A stretch of DNA of 64,000 nucleotides from Planctomycetota bacterium. GTDB taxonomy: Bacteria > Planctomycetota > Phycisphaerae > Phycisphaerales > UBA1924. A program made the translations under genes and the position numbers. Shown here one piece after another: positions 18,648 through 27,548 of the stretch. The DNA lies in assembly GCA_020831805.1 (NCBI GenBank), contig JAFIFX010000007.1, positions 62,001 to 126,000 on the forward strand, read 5' to 3'. Below the pieces are notes generated by a model, which saw only the letters and a program-made list of their open reading frames with translations, was not told the DNA's origin and did not search any database. The first letter of the stretch is position 1; every line of letters begins with the position of its first letter.

Positions 18648-20216
18648 TCACGCCGGATCGATGCCCATGTCGCGGCGGAGTCTGCCCGCGCTCACGGTGA
18701 TCTCCGTGGTCTCTTGCTCGGACATGCGTTCCAGATTCTTGAGCATCATCCTCATGCGGCGGTTGCTTGAGAACCGTTTCTCATGCCGGATCAGAAAGTC
18801 CCAGTAGAACACATTGAACGGGCAGGCGTCCTCGCCGGTCCGCTTCGTGACATCATATCGGCAGTGCTCGCAGGCGTTGCTCATGCGTTGGATGTATTTG
18901 CCGCTGGCCGCGTAGGGTTTGGTGCCGACAACGCCCCCGTCGGCGTGGAGGGCCATGCCGAGGGTGTTCGGCAGCGTCACCCAGTCGACCCCGTCCGCGT
19001 ACATCCCAAGGTACCAGTCCGACACAGCCTTCGGGTCGATCCCGGCGATCAGGGCGAAGTTCCCGGTGACCATCAGTCGGGAGATGTGGTGGGCGTACGC
19101 GGTTTCCAGCACGCCGGAGATCGCGTCGGCCATGCAGGCCATGTCCGTCTCGGCGTCCCAGTAGAACCCGGGAAGTCGGCCCTTGTGCTTGAGCCCGTTT
19201 CGGCCGGCGTAGTCCGGGCCCTCGAGCCAATAGACCCCGCGGATGAACTCACGCCAACCGATGATCTGGCGAACGAAGCCCTCCACGGCGTTGAGCGGGG
19301 CGGAGCCGTCCTCGTAAGCCCGGACGGCCCGGTCGACGATCTCGCGGGGGTTGAGCAGCTTGAGATTCATCACGGGCGAGAGCAAGGCATGGTACAGGGT
19401 GCGCTGGCCCAGCCACATGGCGTCCTGGTAGTCGCCGAACCGCGGCAGGCATGACTTGATGAAGTGATCCAGGGCCTTCAGAGCCTGCTCACGGGTCACC
19501 GGCCAGTTGAAGTTGTCGAGCGACCCGGGCAGATCCGGGAGCGTCCGGCGGACCGTATCCATCACTTCGCGTGTGATGGCGTCGACGGTGAACGCGGGGC
19601 GTTTGGGCGGCCTGGGTGACGCCCTGAAGCTCTTGCGGTTGTCTTTGTCGAAGTTCCATTGTCCCCCCTCCGGGTTGCCCTTGTTATCGACCAGCAACCC
19701 GAGCGAGCGGCGTTGCTCGCGATAGAAGTGCTCCATAACCAGTTCTTTTCGACCCTCGGCCCAGGCGTTGAAGGTTCCGGGATCGCAGAGGAAGTGGGGG
19801 TCTTCCTTGACTGTCAGTTTGATGCCCGATCCATCCGCCGTTTCTTTGAGGATGGCCAGCACTCGGTGCTCGCCTGGCCGGACGGCCGTGAGTCTTTCCG
19901 GCGCAAGCCGCTCACACGCGCGGACGATCTCGGACCCAAACTCCTGCGTGTTCTTCCGATCGTCCAGCCGCACATACGCAACCCGCCACCCCTGGTCACG
20001 AAGCCAGGCGGCATGGTGACGCATGGCCGAGAGAAACAGCGTGGTCCGCTGGAAGTGACTGGGAACATGACGCGATTCGCCCGCGACCTCCAGCATCAGA
20101 ACCGCGTCTGTCGCTTGGTCCAACCCGAGATGGTCAGGATAACTCCGGTCCAACTGATCGCCGAAGACCACCGCAAGCGTGCGGACAGGGGATGGGTTCG
20201 AATCTGTTCTGTTCAT
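18648..20216 (-). CDS. cryptochrome/photolyase family protein with FeS cluster (FeS-BCP/PhrB type)
   Basis: The protein has about 522 residues from the ATG at 20216. The N-terminus TLAVVFGDQLDRSYP is the Rossmann entry of the photolyase-related group. The C-terminal half binds FAD and shows ETAYAHHISRLMVTGNFALIAGIDP and LPNTLGMALHADGG. Cysteines in DMACMADA, CEHC and DACPF match the four ligands of the [4Fe-4S] cluster of PhrB-like (6-4) photolyases. The probable role is light-driven repair of (6-4) photoproducts. The open frame extends 38 codons further upstream, but those residues are not of the family. It converges with the DUF2256-DUF3253 gene, one base apart. Confidence 0.9.
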   Translation of the reverse strand: MNRTDSNPSPVRTLAVVFGDQLDRSYPDHLGLDQATDAVLMLEVAGESRHVPSHFQRTTLFLSAMRHHAAWLRDQGWRVAYVRLDDRKNTQEFGSEIVRACERLAPERLTAVRPGEHRVLAILKETADGSGIKLTVKEDPHFLCDPGTFNAWAEGRKELVMEHFYREQRRSLGLLVDNKGNPEGGQWNFDKDNRKSFRASPRPPKRPAFTVDAITREVMDTVRRTLPDLPGSLDNFNWPVTREQALKALDHFIKSCLPRFGDYQDAMWLGQRTLYHALLSPVMNLKLLNPREIVDRAVRAYEDGSAPLNAVEGFVRQIIGWREFIRGVYWLEGPDYAGRNGLKHKGRLPGFYWDAETDMACMADAISGVLETAYAHHISRLMVTGNFALIAGIDPKAVSDWYLGMYADGVDWVTLPNTLGMALHADGGVVGTKPYAASGKYIQRMSNACEHCRYDVTKRTGEDACPFNVFYWDFLIRHEKRFSSNRRMRMMLKNLERMSEQETTEITVSAGRLRRDMGIDPA

Positions 20217-20459
20217 GGCGGCTTTCGAGAGATTCCGGCGTTGCGTTCGTCCGCGGCAGGGATTCTGATGCGGTCGGTGAGCGCGGATCACGGCCCATAA
20301 AACCCGACCACGCAAGCGGCCGCAAGGCATGACACAACCAGACTTGGTTTTTAGGCCTGAAAATCGAGGGTAAGTACTTGTACAAATGCGACTTGCGCGT
20401 CAATTTGGTGCCGGCGTCAGTGGAGTGACGCCCGTCCACATTTGAGAGAGGAGCCCATC

Positions 20460-20771
20460 ATGCTGTTGCTCATGAGCGCGATCGTTGCGTCAACCATGTC
20501 CGACCCGGTGTACACGGGGCCGTTGTGTGCCGCTCCGCCGAGAGATGCTTCAGATTCGTGTGTCAGTTGCTACGAGGACGCCTGCATCGCATACATCAAG
20601 GCGTGGTACGAGTGCGACGGCGATGCAGAATGCCGCGAACTGGTGCGTCTCGCATATCTGGTCCAGCTCGGAGGGTGCGGCTGCAGTGAAAGAGTTTCGC
20701 CGATCATCGAAGTGCTCAACGATGTTCAGGCCCGTGACTATGCCGAGATCCTAGGGAGTTGGGGCGAGTGA
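20460..20771 (+). CDS. small cysteine-rich secreted protein
   Basis: The product (103 residues from ATG 20460, with AGAGGAG upstream) has a short hydrophobic leader LLLMSAIVAS and then nine cysteines in a small body, including CVSCYEDAC and GGCGCSE. It probably leaves the cytoplasm and is disulphide-bonded or metal-binding. I do not recognise the family. Its last 21 bases overlap the 3' end of the convergent pseudokinase gene. Confidence 0.55.
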   Translation: MLLLMSAIVASTMSDPVYTGPLCAAPPRDASDSCVSCYEDACIAYIKAWYECDGDAECRELVRLAYLVQLGGCGCSERVSPIIEVLNDVQARDYAEILGSWGE

Positions 20772-22361
20772 CCGTTCCCGTCTGATGCGCTCCTTCATGC
20801 GAAGAGTAAACTCGAGGTCTCTAGCGCTGATGGGCTGGTCAACATTCACGGATCGCCCTGCAATGGTTGCGTCCTGGGTGTACCCACGGCCTGTGTTGGC
20901 AGGATCGATCGGGGCGGCCAGTACCCGAACCACCCAGGGCTCAAGGCCGGCATCCGATCCGACAGATTCGTGTGGCATTCCCTCGCGTGCGATGCGGAGA
21001 AGCTGCTCGGTACCTTTGCGGATCGGATCACTCGGTTCGAGATAGGCCGACAGTCGCAGCGCGACATCATCAAGAACCCGGCGTGCTTCGGGCAGGTTCC
21101 CGTGCTGTAGCTCCCACGCTCCCAGCGCGACCTCGGTGAGCATTACCTCGATATGGTCCGCGTTGGCCGCGGCATGCTCGCGTGCGATGAAGTTGCGCGC
21201 GGAACGGATCCGCTCGGAGTGGAGTTTGGCACGCGGGCCGGCTCCCTCCTCGCCCAGTGGCCATGTCAGCAACTCAATCAGGCTAAGCACGGGAAGGCCG
21301 ATCGGATGAATGCCCGGGCCATGCTCGGAATAGGCGAGCGACTCCTGCAGCGATCTGATGGCCTGTTGGCGCAGTGCTTCTCTGCGTTGAAGCGTCTCGA
21401 TGCGCATTTGCTGGTCATCCAGCTCGGCTTGGTACCTGGCCAGCATTTGAGATGAATCGGATCCAGTCGTTCTGGTGGCCTGGTGGCCCACAAGCAGGCC
21501 GAGAACCCCTCCGATCGCCAAGGCCGCCGCCGAGGTCCCGATCAGGACGCGTTTGTGCGCGGCCAATCGGACCGGCATGGCCCGGCCCGCCGGCTCCTCC
21601 GGCTTGAACCACTGTGCAAACGCGTCATGGAGTGTGTCCAACTCCGGGGGGGCCGTCTGCGGATCGACGGCATCACAAAGCAACGCTGCGAGCCGATCAG
21701 GCACCCCGAGTCGTTGGAGGTCCTCGATCGGGGAGGCGCCGCCCTGAGGTGTGTGCCCGGTCAGGATCCAGACGATCCCGGCCGCAAGTCCCTTGACGTC
21801 GAGGGCCGCGCATCCGAAGGTGCGCGCGCCGCCGGCGAACGCCCAACGGGCATCGCTCTCGAAATCATGGCCCGGGCCGGTCGGGCCGAGGGGCAGATCC
21901 ACGAACGCTGGTCCGTTCGGGGTCACGATCACGCAACTCGGTGAGAGTCTGCCGTGGATCAGGCCCTCTTTGTGAGCGTTCGCGAGCGAGCGAACCATCG
22001 AATAGGCCAGCTGCGCCGACTCGGACTTGGTCCGCGGGATTTTGACCCATGTGTCGAGGAGCATGCCGTCACGCAACGAGTATGTGACGACAAGCGACTT
22101 GTCCGCGTTGCGTTCGACGGATTCCGGCGTGGCCCAGCCCTTGCCCGCGAGCGAGTCGATCAGCCGGAATCGATCCCGCAGGAGTTCATCCTCGTCCGGC
22201 CGCAGCACAAGGACGAGCCACTCCTCGGCATGGTCGAATGGCAATGTGTCCGCCGGCGGCTTGACCGTCCAGACCTCGCCCCGGGGCGTTTTCCAGAGGC
22301 AGCGTGCGGGCTTGCACGATCCTGGCGACTGTTTCAGCATGCCGACATCGCGTCGATCCAT
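20751..22361 (-). CDS. membrane pseudokinase with coiled coil
   Basis: The 536-residue protein has an N-terminal protein-kinase-like domain (about 20-255). The catalytic loop reads HGRLSPS (136-142) where active kinases have HRDLKPxN, so the catalytic Asp is missing. The DFG position reads VDLPLG (154-159). A clear glycine loop is also absent. A membrane helix follows (about 272-293, LIGTSAAALAIGGVLGLLVG), then a coiled coil (about 300-345) and a helical C-terminal region. This is probably a signalling scaffold on the membrane. It lies 245 bases downstream of a minus-strand terminator and putative small RNA. Confidence 0.72.
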   Translation of the reverse strand: MDRRDVGMLKQSPGSCKPARCLWKTPRGEVWTVKPPADTLPFDHAEEWLVLVLRPDEDELLRDRFRLIDSLAGKGWATPESVERNADKSLVVTYSLRDGMLLDTWVKIPRTKSESAQLAYSMVRSLANAHKEGLIHGRLSPSCVIVTPNGPAFVDLPLGPTGPGHDFESDARWAFAGGARTFGCAALDVKGLAAGIVWILTGHTPQGGASPIEDLQRLGVPDRLAALLCDAVDPQTAPPELDTLHDAFAQWFKPEEPAGRAMPVRLAAHKRVLIGTSAAALAIGGVLGLLVGHQATRTTGSDSSQMLARYQAELDDQQMRIETLQRREALRQQAIRSLQESLAYSEHGPGIHPIGLPVLSLIELLTWPLGEEGAGPRAKLHSERIRSARNFIAREHAAANADHIEVMLTEVALGAWELQHGNLPEARRVLDDVALRLSAYLEPSDPIRKGTEQLLRIAREGMPHESVGSDAGLEPWVVRVLAAPIDPANTGRGYTQDATIAGRSVNVDQPISARDLEFTLRMKERIRRERSLAPTP

Positions 22362-22604
22362 CTGAGCACCTCACCCCAGTTCGCCGAACCGAACGAACAA
22401 CACAGATCGGCGACCCGGGCAGCTCCGTATCGAGCCATTATCGGTGCAGCCTACCCGGATCTTCGGCGGCGTGCAGGAGATGGCGAGAATCCACAAGCCG
22501 GGGGTCTCTGAGCCAGTCATCCGGAGCAACAGAGCATGCGTACGAAAATACGGATCCAGCACCCAGGCACACGACATGAAGGGTGACAAAGGCGCAGAAT
22601 GAAA

Positions 22605-22642
22605 AAGGCCCGCCTCCAGGGGGAGGCGGGCCCTTGAACGCC
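22605..22642 (-). terminator. intrinsic terminator (minus strand), copy of the one after tRNA-Asn
   Basis: An inverted repeat of about ten bases (GCCCGCCTCC / GGAGGCGGGC) followed by TTTTT on the minus strand ends whatever is transcribed leftward from about 22.9 kb. The 38 bases are 36/38 identical, in the same orientation, to the terminator region at 56238-56275 beside tRNA-Asn. Confidence 0.75.
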
Positions 22643-22870
22643 ATCGAGCCAACGGTATCGACTCGCTGGCCAGGGTCGTAAGTGTCTCTGCCCTTGATAT
22701 TTACCGCTTTAATGCGGTGGCTGTGCAAGCCAGACTCTCTCTGAAAAACCACCAGTTCAAGGGAGAAACTCTTGTTAAACCGGCTGGATTCGGAGAGGTT
22801 TTCAGCCAAAATCGCCGGGGTTTTCGCCGCGGGCAAGGGCTCCGGTTAACGGGAGGGTTGGGCTCGGTTT
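22643..22870 (-). ncRNA. putative structured small RNA
   Basis: No convincing protein gene lies here, yet a strong minus-strand terminator ends the segment. Read leftward it can pair CCCTTGA (from 22763-22757) with TCAAGGG (from 22697-22691), with GGTGG/CCACC and the hairpin ACCGC-attaaa-GCGGT inside. One minus-strand frame runs open through the terminator, which argues against a normal coding gene. It does not match tmRNA, RNase P RNA, SRP RNA or 6S RNA as far as I can tell. The assignment rests on structure and terminator only. Confidence 0.3.
22842..22869. repeat. 28-bp repeat, copy A
   Basis: CCGGTTAACGGGAGGGTTGG and the next eight bases recur at 30206-30233 with a single change (A to C at position 7). 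A shorter core, GGGTTGGGCTC, occurs again near 56411, upstream of tRNA-Asn. Copies lie in noncoding sequence. Confidence 0.6.
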
Positions 22871-23054
22871 TGGCCTGAGGCGGGGCCTGGGCTGTGGGTC
22901 CGCGGGGGCCTTTCGACGCCGGAAGCGTGTCTTGGGGTTCGTCGTCGATGAGTATGTTAATGCTCGATCGGGCAACCGGGCCATACAGGGCAGCATGGAC
23001 CTTTTGGGTTGGGGGTGTGTCCTGGGAGGGCGACGCACGGGTGGGGCGGCGTGG
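22871..23054. other. noncoding spacer
   Basis: The spacer lies downstream of the LuxR/PAS gene stop and upstream (leftward) of the putative small RNA. I see no gene in it; open frames here lack ribosome binding sites and family features. Confidence 0.4.
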
Positions 23055-25070
23055 TCAGATCGTCTTTGGACCGAGGTATCGCGAGAACTGATCTCTGATG
23101 CGATACAGCCCTCGGGTGGCGTTTGCCTGCTCTGTCACATCTCGCCCGGTAGGCAGAAACAAGATAGACGCTGGGGGCGGCGGAGACGCCGACCACTCGA
23201 TGTACTTGGTCTCGCCCGAACCGGCCCGCATCGGCAGGACCACGCGGTCTACCGACTGCCCTGCGCAGAGACCCGCGACGAGCTGGTTGATGGTGTCATG
23301 GTCAGTTTCGTAGAACAGGTCCATGAACGATTTGCCAACTAGATCTGACACATCGTACTCGAGCACCCGGCACATCGTCGGGTTGGCCCGGTGAATCCAG
23401 CTGTCGGTATCGCAGATGCACAACAGGTCATTGGAGTGCTCGATGGCCCATTCGAGAAGCTCTGACTGAGTCTCCGGCCATGCATTGCTGCTGGCTGGTG
23501 CGTGCGTAGCAGTCGCCTTCGGTGCCGCACGACGCGTGGTGATCTTATTCGCTGACCACCACGCGACCGATTCGTCGATGTCGTCGTCCCTGTTATGGGT
23601 GATGTTTATCAAGCCTGATTCCGGGATCGGGATGATGTCGATGCGGAGGCGAAGGCCCAATGAACGGAGCAGAATGGTTACCGAGCACGGCTCCGGGGAA
23701 ATAGCGGCGAGGGCTCTGTTGAGCGTCGTACGGATTTGCTGGTAGTCTTCATCATCAGTCATTGCTCGGATTTGCTGGAAGTAGTCTGTCGGGGATGCCT
23801 TCTCCGAGAAGTTCTTCATGAGGCAGCGCCACGCCGGGCTCGCGGCAAGAATGGCCCCGGTACGATCGATGGTTACGGTCGGGTTCGGACAGCGCGAAAC
23901 CATTCTTTGCACGAGTGAAATCGCGGTTGGTTGGTATGAGACATTCGGGTCCGCGAAGAGGAGGGCTGTCACAGGGCTGGATTGCCGCTCGGCACGGCGG
24001 GACTCCGGAATGAGCATCGTGACGCGACTCGACTTGCCCGCGGATGATGCGGTACGAAAAGAGATGCTGATTTCATCATGGCTGTTTGTCGCAGACGCCA
24101 GGGTGCTCTGGAGGACCTGCTTGTCTTCATCATGAGCCGAAGCGAAGAGGTGATCCATGGCCAACGAGCCAGGGTCGGCGTTGATGTCGAGCATCTTCGC
24201 CGCGGTTCGGCTCGGTACGAACTCATCCTTGGAAAAATCGAGCTGGAGGATGCCAGCCCGCCCGAACTGCTCGGCTTGATTGAGCAGCGACTGCAATGAG
24301 CGCCGTCTTCTGGCAGTCTCGATGAATCCGAGGTCGCAGCGGATCCGGTCCCCGATGCAGCGCAGCAGCAGATCTGGCATTAATCTTTGGTCAAAGTCCT
24401 GATCGTGCAAGATGCAAAGGAGGCCCAGCTCACGATCGCAGTCTCTGATCGACGCGACCGTACACCAACCGGCCGGACCGATGTTGCCCTCAATCTCCGC
24501 AGTGAACGACGAGGGCAGGGCATTGAACGGCATGCGGGTGATCCTGCCTGGATTGACCGTGCTGCGAAGTTCGGTCGTGTATGGGCACTCCAGCCGCAGC
24601 AATGAGCCCCTCGACGAGTGGCAAGCCGTTACTCGGAGCCGGTCATCCGATTGGATTTCGGCGAAGAAAACGGCGTTTGCTTGCATCACGGTCGCCAGAT
24701 GCGACACGCTTGTCAGGATCCCATCACGGCCGGGTTTCGCGTTCACGCACGCGGCGACGGCTCGCAGCGAGGTGATGTGAACACATTCAGAATCAGCAAA
24801 GCCATGCTCGGGCTGCGAATCGGACGGTACGAAATCGTTTGGGAGCAGGCCGTACCGCCGCGCGCGGTGGATCAGGTCAATCTGATTCTTTGCTCCGAGC
24901 TTTTTTCCGAGATGGTAGCGGTGCGACTCGATCGTCCTGATCGATCGGTGCAGCTTTCGTGCGATCTCCTGGCTCGAATGCCCACTCGCCATCAGCTCGA
25001 GCACGACTTGCTGTGCTTCGGTCAGTTTCGGGACGTCTCCTGGTCGTTTTGATCCAGAACTGGTCATCAT
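23055..25070 (-). CDS. LuxR-type regulator with N-terminal HTH and C-terminal PAS sensor
   Basis: The 671-residue protein places a LuxR/GerE helix-turn-helix at its N-terminus (about 15-70: LTEAQQVVLELMASGHSSQEIARKLHRSIRTIESHRYHLGKKLGA). The usual order is the reverse. A GAF-like middle follows, then PAS-like segments. One clear PAS domain stands near the C-terminus (about 545-650, ending in FLPTGRDVTEQ). It has no membrane helix, so it senses cytoplasmic signals. GAGAGAG precedes the ATG. It is divergent from the hybrid kinase/chemoreceptor gene set, suggesting it controls that set or shares its signal. Confidence 0.82.
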   Translation of the reverse strand: MMTSSGSKRPGDVPKLTEAQQVVLELMASGHSSQEIARKLHRSIRTIESHRYHLGKKLGAKNQIDLIHRARRYGLLPNDFVPSDSQPEHGFADSECVHITSLRAVAACVNAKPGRDGILTSVSHLATVMQANAVFFAEIQSDDRLRVTACHSSRGSLLRLECPYTTELRSTVNPGRITRMPFNALPSSFTAEIEGNIGPAGWCTVASIRDCDRELGLLCILHDQDFDQRLMPDLLLRCIGDRIRCDLGFIETARRRRSLQSLLNQAEQFGRAGILQLDFSKDEFVPSRTAAKMLDINADPGSLAMDHLFASAHDEDKQVLQSTLASATNSHDEISISFRTASSAGKSSRVTMLIPESRRAERQSSPVTALLFADPNVSYQPTAISLVQRMVSRCPNPTVTIDRTGAILAASPAWRCLMKNFSEKASPTDYFQQIRAMTDDEDYQQIRTTLNRALAAISPEPCSVTILLRSLGLRLRIDIIPIPESGLINITHNRDDDIDESVAWWSANKITTRRAAPKATATHAPASSNAWPETQSELLEWAIEHSNDLLCICDTDSWIHRANPTMCRVLEYDVSDLVGKSFMDLFYETDHDTINQLVAGLCAGQSVDRVVLPMRAGSGETKYIEWSASPPPPASILFLPTGRDVTEQANATRGLYRIRDQFSRYLGPKTI

Positions 25071-25653
25071 CTACTCTCTCGGCTCACTCTGTGGAGCTCG
25101 ATCCGTTCCTTGGTACGCGGTATCAGCAAGCCTGTTCGGCACTCGGTGCCGCATCGGTGTGGAGTGATCGGTTCTAGCCAATGATACCATGCAAAGAACA
25201 CGATCACGGAGTGGTGTCGCTCGATCGAGACCAGTAAAGCCAGCAAACATACTTACTGAAAGAGTCCTCTGGATGCGCGAAAAAATCAGTACTGCCAGTA
25301 GGAGATACGGGGATCAACTTTGTTCTTGCCGTACTCAGGGTCTTCTCGTGCCAGTACTTGATCGTCGTGGCCCGGGCTTGGAGCCGCACCAGGCGTGATC
25401 ACGCTCGATGAGCCAAAGGTTTGGGAGATCGAAGCCGAAAAAGCAGGTCATGGATGTGCAGACCATAGCGTGGGTGGGCTTGGTGCCGGGTTGGATCCTG
25501 GATGGATTCGTTTCACTGAACGGTGTCGGCCAGTGGCCTGTGAATGCTACGCATCTGCTGGCGAGCCTTCCGCTTCCCTTCCTGCCCGCAGCGGTCAGGC
25601 AAAAAAATGCTCGGCGTCAGCGCGGCGTGCGGACCCGCGGTGATTTGCCCCCG
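25071..25653. other. divergent regulatory region
   Basis: These 583 bases separate the LuxR/PAS gene from the hybrid kinase. The kinase frame is open back to an ATG at 25408, but those 82 codons look non-family and lack a ribosome binding site. GCCAGTA-type words recur near 25294 and 25348. I see no further gene; promoters for both sides must be here. Confidence 0.4.
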
Positions 25654-27234
25654 ATGGACCTTGCCAATCTCAAGGCGTTGCTGGCCGCCGTGGATCGTGT
25701 GGCCATCATTGCCGTGACGGACGCGAAGGGACGGATCGAGTACGCGAATCAGAACTTTGTCGATATCTCGGGCTACGAAGAGCACGAGCTGATCGGAGAA
25801 GACCACCGACTCCTCAACTCGGGGAAGCATGATCGGCAGTTCTGGAAGCGGATGTATCGGGCCGTGCAGATGGGATCGGTATGGCGGGGCCGGGTATGCA
25901 ACCGCTCAAAGGCCGGCACACACTATTGGGTGGATACGACTGTTTGCGGCATCCGGGGGGCGAGTGGGGAGATCGAAAGGTACCTCGCCGTCCGGCTGGA
26001 CGTGACAGAAACCGTCGAGTCGGAAGCCCGATTGTCCAAGGCCCTGGAGTCGGCCAGGCAGGCCGAGCGGACCAAGCAGGAGTTTCTCGCCAACATGAGC
26101 CATGAAATCAGGACGCCTCTTGCGGGCATCCTGGGTTATGTTGAACTGCTTGAGGAGCAGGGGCTGGCCGAACCGGATTTGGCAGTGTGCCGTGAATCGC
26201 TGGACGCGATCCGGCGTCAGGGCCGCCACCTGCTCCAGATCGTCGGCGATGTCCTCGATCTGTCGAAGGCGGAATCGGGACGCATCCGAGTCGAGCGCAT
26301 ACCGACGGATGTGAGCAAGCTGATTCGAGAGTGCATCGCGGACTTCGCGCCGCTCTCGGAATCGAAAGGTCTCAGTCTAGAAACTGATATCTCGGACACG
26401 GTTCCTTGCTCGTTGGGTGTGGACCCGACCCGGATGCGTCAGATCATCACGAACCTGATCTCGAACGCGATCAAGTTTACCGATACCGGCGGCGTAAAAA
26501 TCCGGGCCAGATTTGAGTCATCCGGAGCGACTGCTGAAACTCTCTCTGTCGAAGTGGAGGATACCGGCATCGGGATCAGTCGTGAGCAGGCGCTGCGCAT
26601 CTTTGAGCCGTTCGAGCAGGCCGATGCGAGCACCACGCGGCGTTTCGGCGGTACCGGTCTCGGTCTGTGCATCAGCAGGAAGTTGGCCAGGGCGATGGGC
26701 GGGGATGTGACGGTGGTGAGTGGTGAAGGATTTGGAAGCATTTTTCAAGTATCCATCCCGGCCAGGCCGCAGCCGAGCGGAACCGTTGAGCCGCCCTGTC
26801 CGGCATCGAGTGAGGACTCTCACCCGCTTCGGGTGCTCCTGGCGGAGGACAACGCCGACAACGTGCGCCTCCTGACATACATGATCACGAAGTGTGGGGC
26901 TGAAGCCGAAGTGGTTTCGAACGGTGATGAAGCGATTCGCAAGCTGACATGTGCCGGAGGACTTGCGGGCCCGGCGAAGGATCCCTGTCCGTACGACATC
27001 ATCCTGCTGGACATGCAGATGCCGGTCATGGACGGATACACGGCGGCCAAGTTGATCCGGAGCATGAAGCTTCCTGTTCCGGTGATCGCCGTGACGGCGC
27101 ACGGCATGCCCGAGGATCGTGATCGATGCTTGGCCGCCGGATGTGATGATTACCTGTGCAAGCCGGTGAGTACAGAAGCCCTGCGGAAAGTACTGCGGCG
27201 AGCGCAAACAGTGCAAAGAAGACTGGCCGCGTGA
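25654..27234 (+). CDS. cytoplasmic hybrid histidine kinase (PAS-HisKA-HATPase-REC)
   Basis: The protein has 526 residues from the ATG at 25654. A PAS domain (about 10-120, [21 protein letters not shown]) leads to a HisKA dimerisation domain with phospho-acceptor His150 in [10 protein letters not shown]. The ATPase domain shows the N box ([13 protein letters not shown]), DTGIGIS and GGTGLGL. A receiver domain follows with acidic LLAEDNADN and phospho-acceptor Asp453 in [11 protein letters not shown]. No membrane helix is evident, so sensing is internal. An in-frame ATG at 25408 would add 82 residues of unusual composition. It is followed closely by a small protein and a haem-type chemoreceptor on the same strand. 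Confidence 0.88.
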   Translation: MDLANLKALLAAVDRVAIIAVTDAKGRIEYANQNFVDISGYEEHELIGEDHRLLNSGKHDRQFWKRMYRAVQMGSVWRGRVCNRSKAGTHYWVDTTVCGIRGASGEIERYLAVRLDVTETVESEARLSKALESARQAERTKQEFLANMSHEIRTPLAGILGYVELLEEQGLAEPDLAVCRESLDAIRRQGRHLLQIVGDVLDLSKAESGRIRVERIPTDVSKLIRECIADFAPLSESKGLSLETDISDTVPCSLGVDPTRMRQIITNLISNAIKFTDTGGVKIRARFESSGATAETLSVEVEDTGIGISREQALRIFEPFEQADASTTRRFGGTGLGLCISRKLARAMGGDVTVVSGEGFGSIFQVSIPARPQPSGTVEPPCPASSEDSHPLRVLLAEDNADNVRLLTYMITKCGAEAEVVSNGDEAIRKLTCAGGLAGPAKDPCPYDIILLDMQMPVMDGYTAAKLIRSMKLPVPVIAVTAHGMPEDRDRCLAAGCDDYLCKPVSTEALRKVLRRAQTVQRRLAA

Positions 27235-27274
27235 ATCAAAGCCATTCAGGCCGAATTCCGAGAAGAGGTCGCTC

Positions 27275-27490
27275 ATGAACCAGAAGAATCAAGATCAGCA
27301 GTCATTCGACCCACCGGCCTGGATGGATCCGGATGGATATCAACGCGCGATGGACGCGATCGATAGCGGCGACGAAAAAGTAGCGCTGCTATGGCTTTCC
27401 GGCGTCTTGGGGCGTTTCTCCATGATCCTCACGGCCAACGCCGATCAAATCGCGGCGTCCCTCCGGGATGATCTGAAGACGTCTGAGTGA
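27275..27490 (+). CDS. small protein between kinase and chemoreceptor
   Basis: The 71-residue acidic protein contains [37 protein letters not shown] and is predicted mainly helical. GAAGAGG precedes its ATG at 27275. It sits 40 bases after the hybrid kinase and 58 bases before the methyl-accepting protein, all on one strand, so it is likely co-expressed. I know no family; an accessory part of the same signalling unit is a reasonable inference. Confidence 0.6.
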   Translation: MNQKNQDQQSFDPPAWMDPDGYQRAMDAIDSGDEKVALLWLSGVLGRFSMILTANADQIAASLRDDLKTSE

Positions 27491-27548
27491 ATGCCGCAAC
27501 CACAAACATCGGTCAGTGTCGCAAAGGAAGCGATCAAGGAGCAGCAGG

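Noticed and set aside
22438..22836. Minus-strand 132-codon frame over the putative small RNA
   Set aside because: It runs straight through a strong intrinsic terminator, so a normal gene is unlikely.
25408..25653. N-terminal extension of the hybrid kinase
   Set aside because: It has no ribosome binding site and the residues do not resemble a domain; the PAS domain begins right after the ATG at 25654. It is not excluded.
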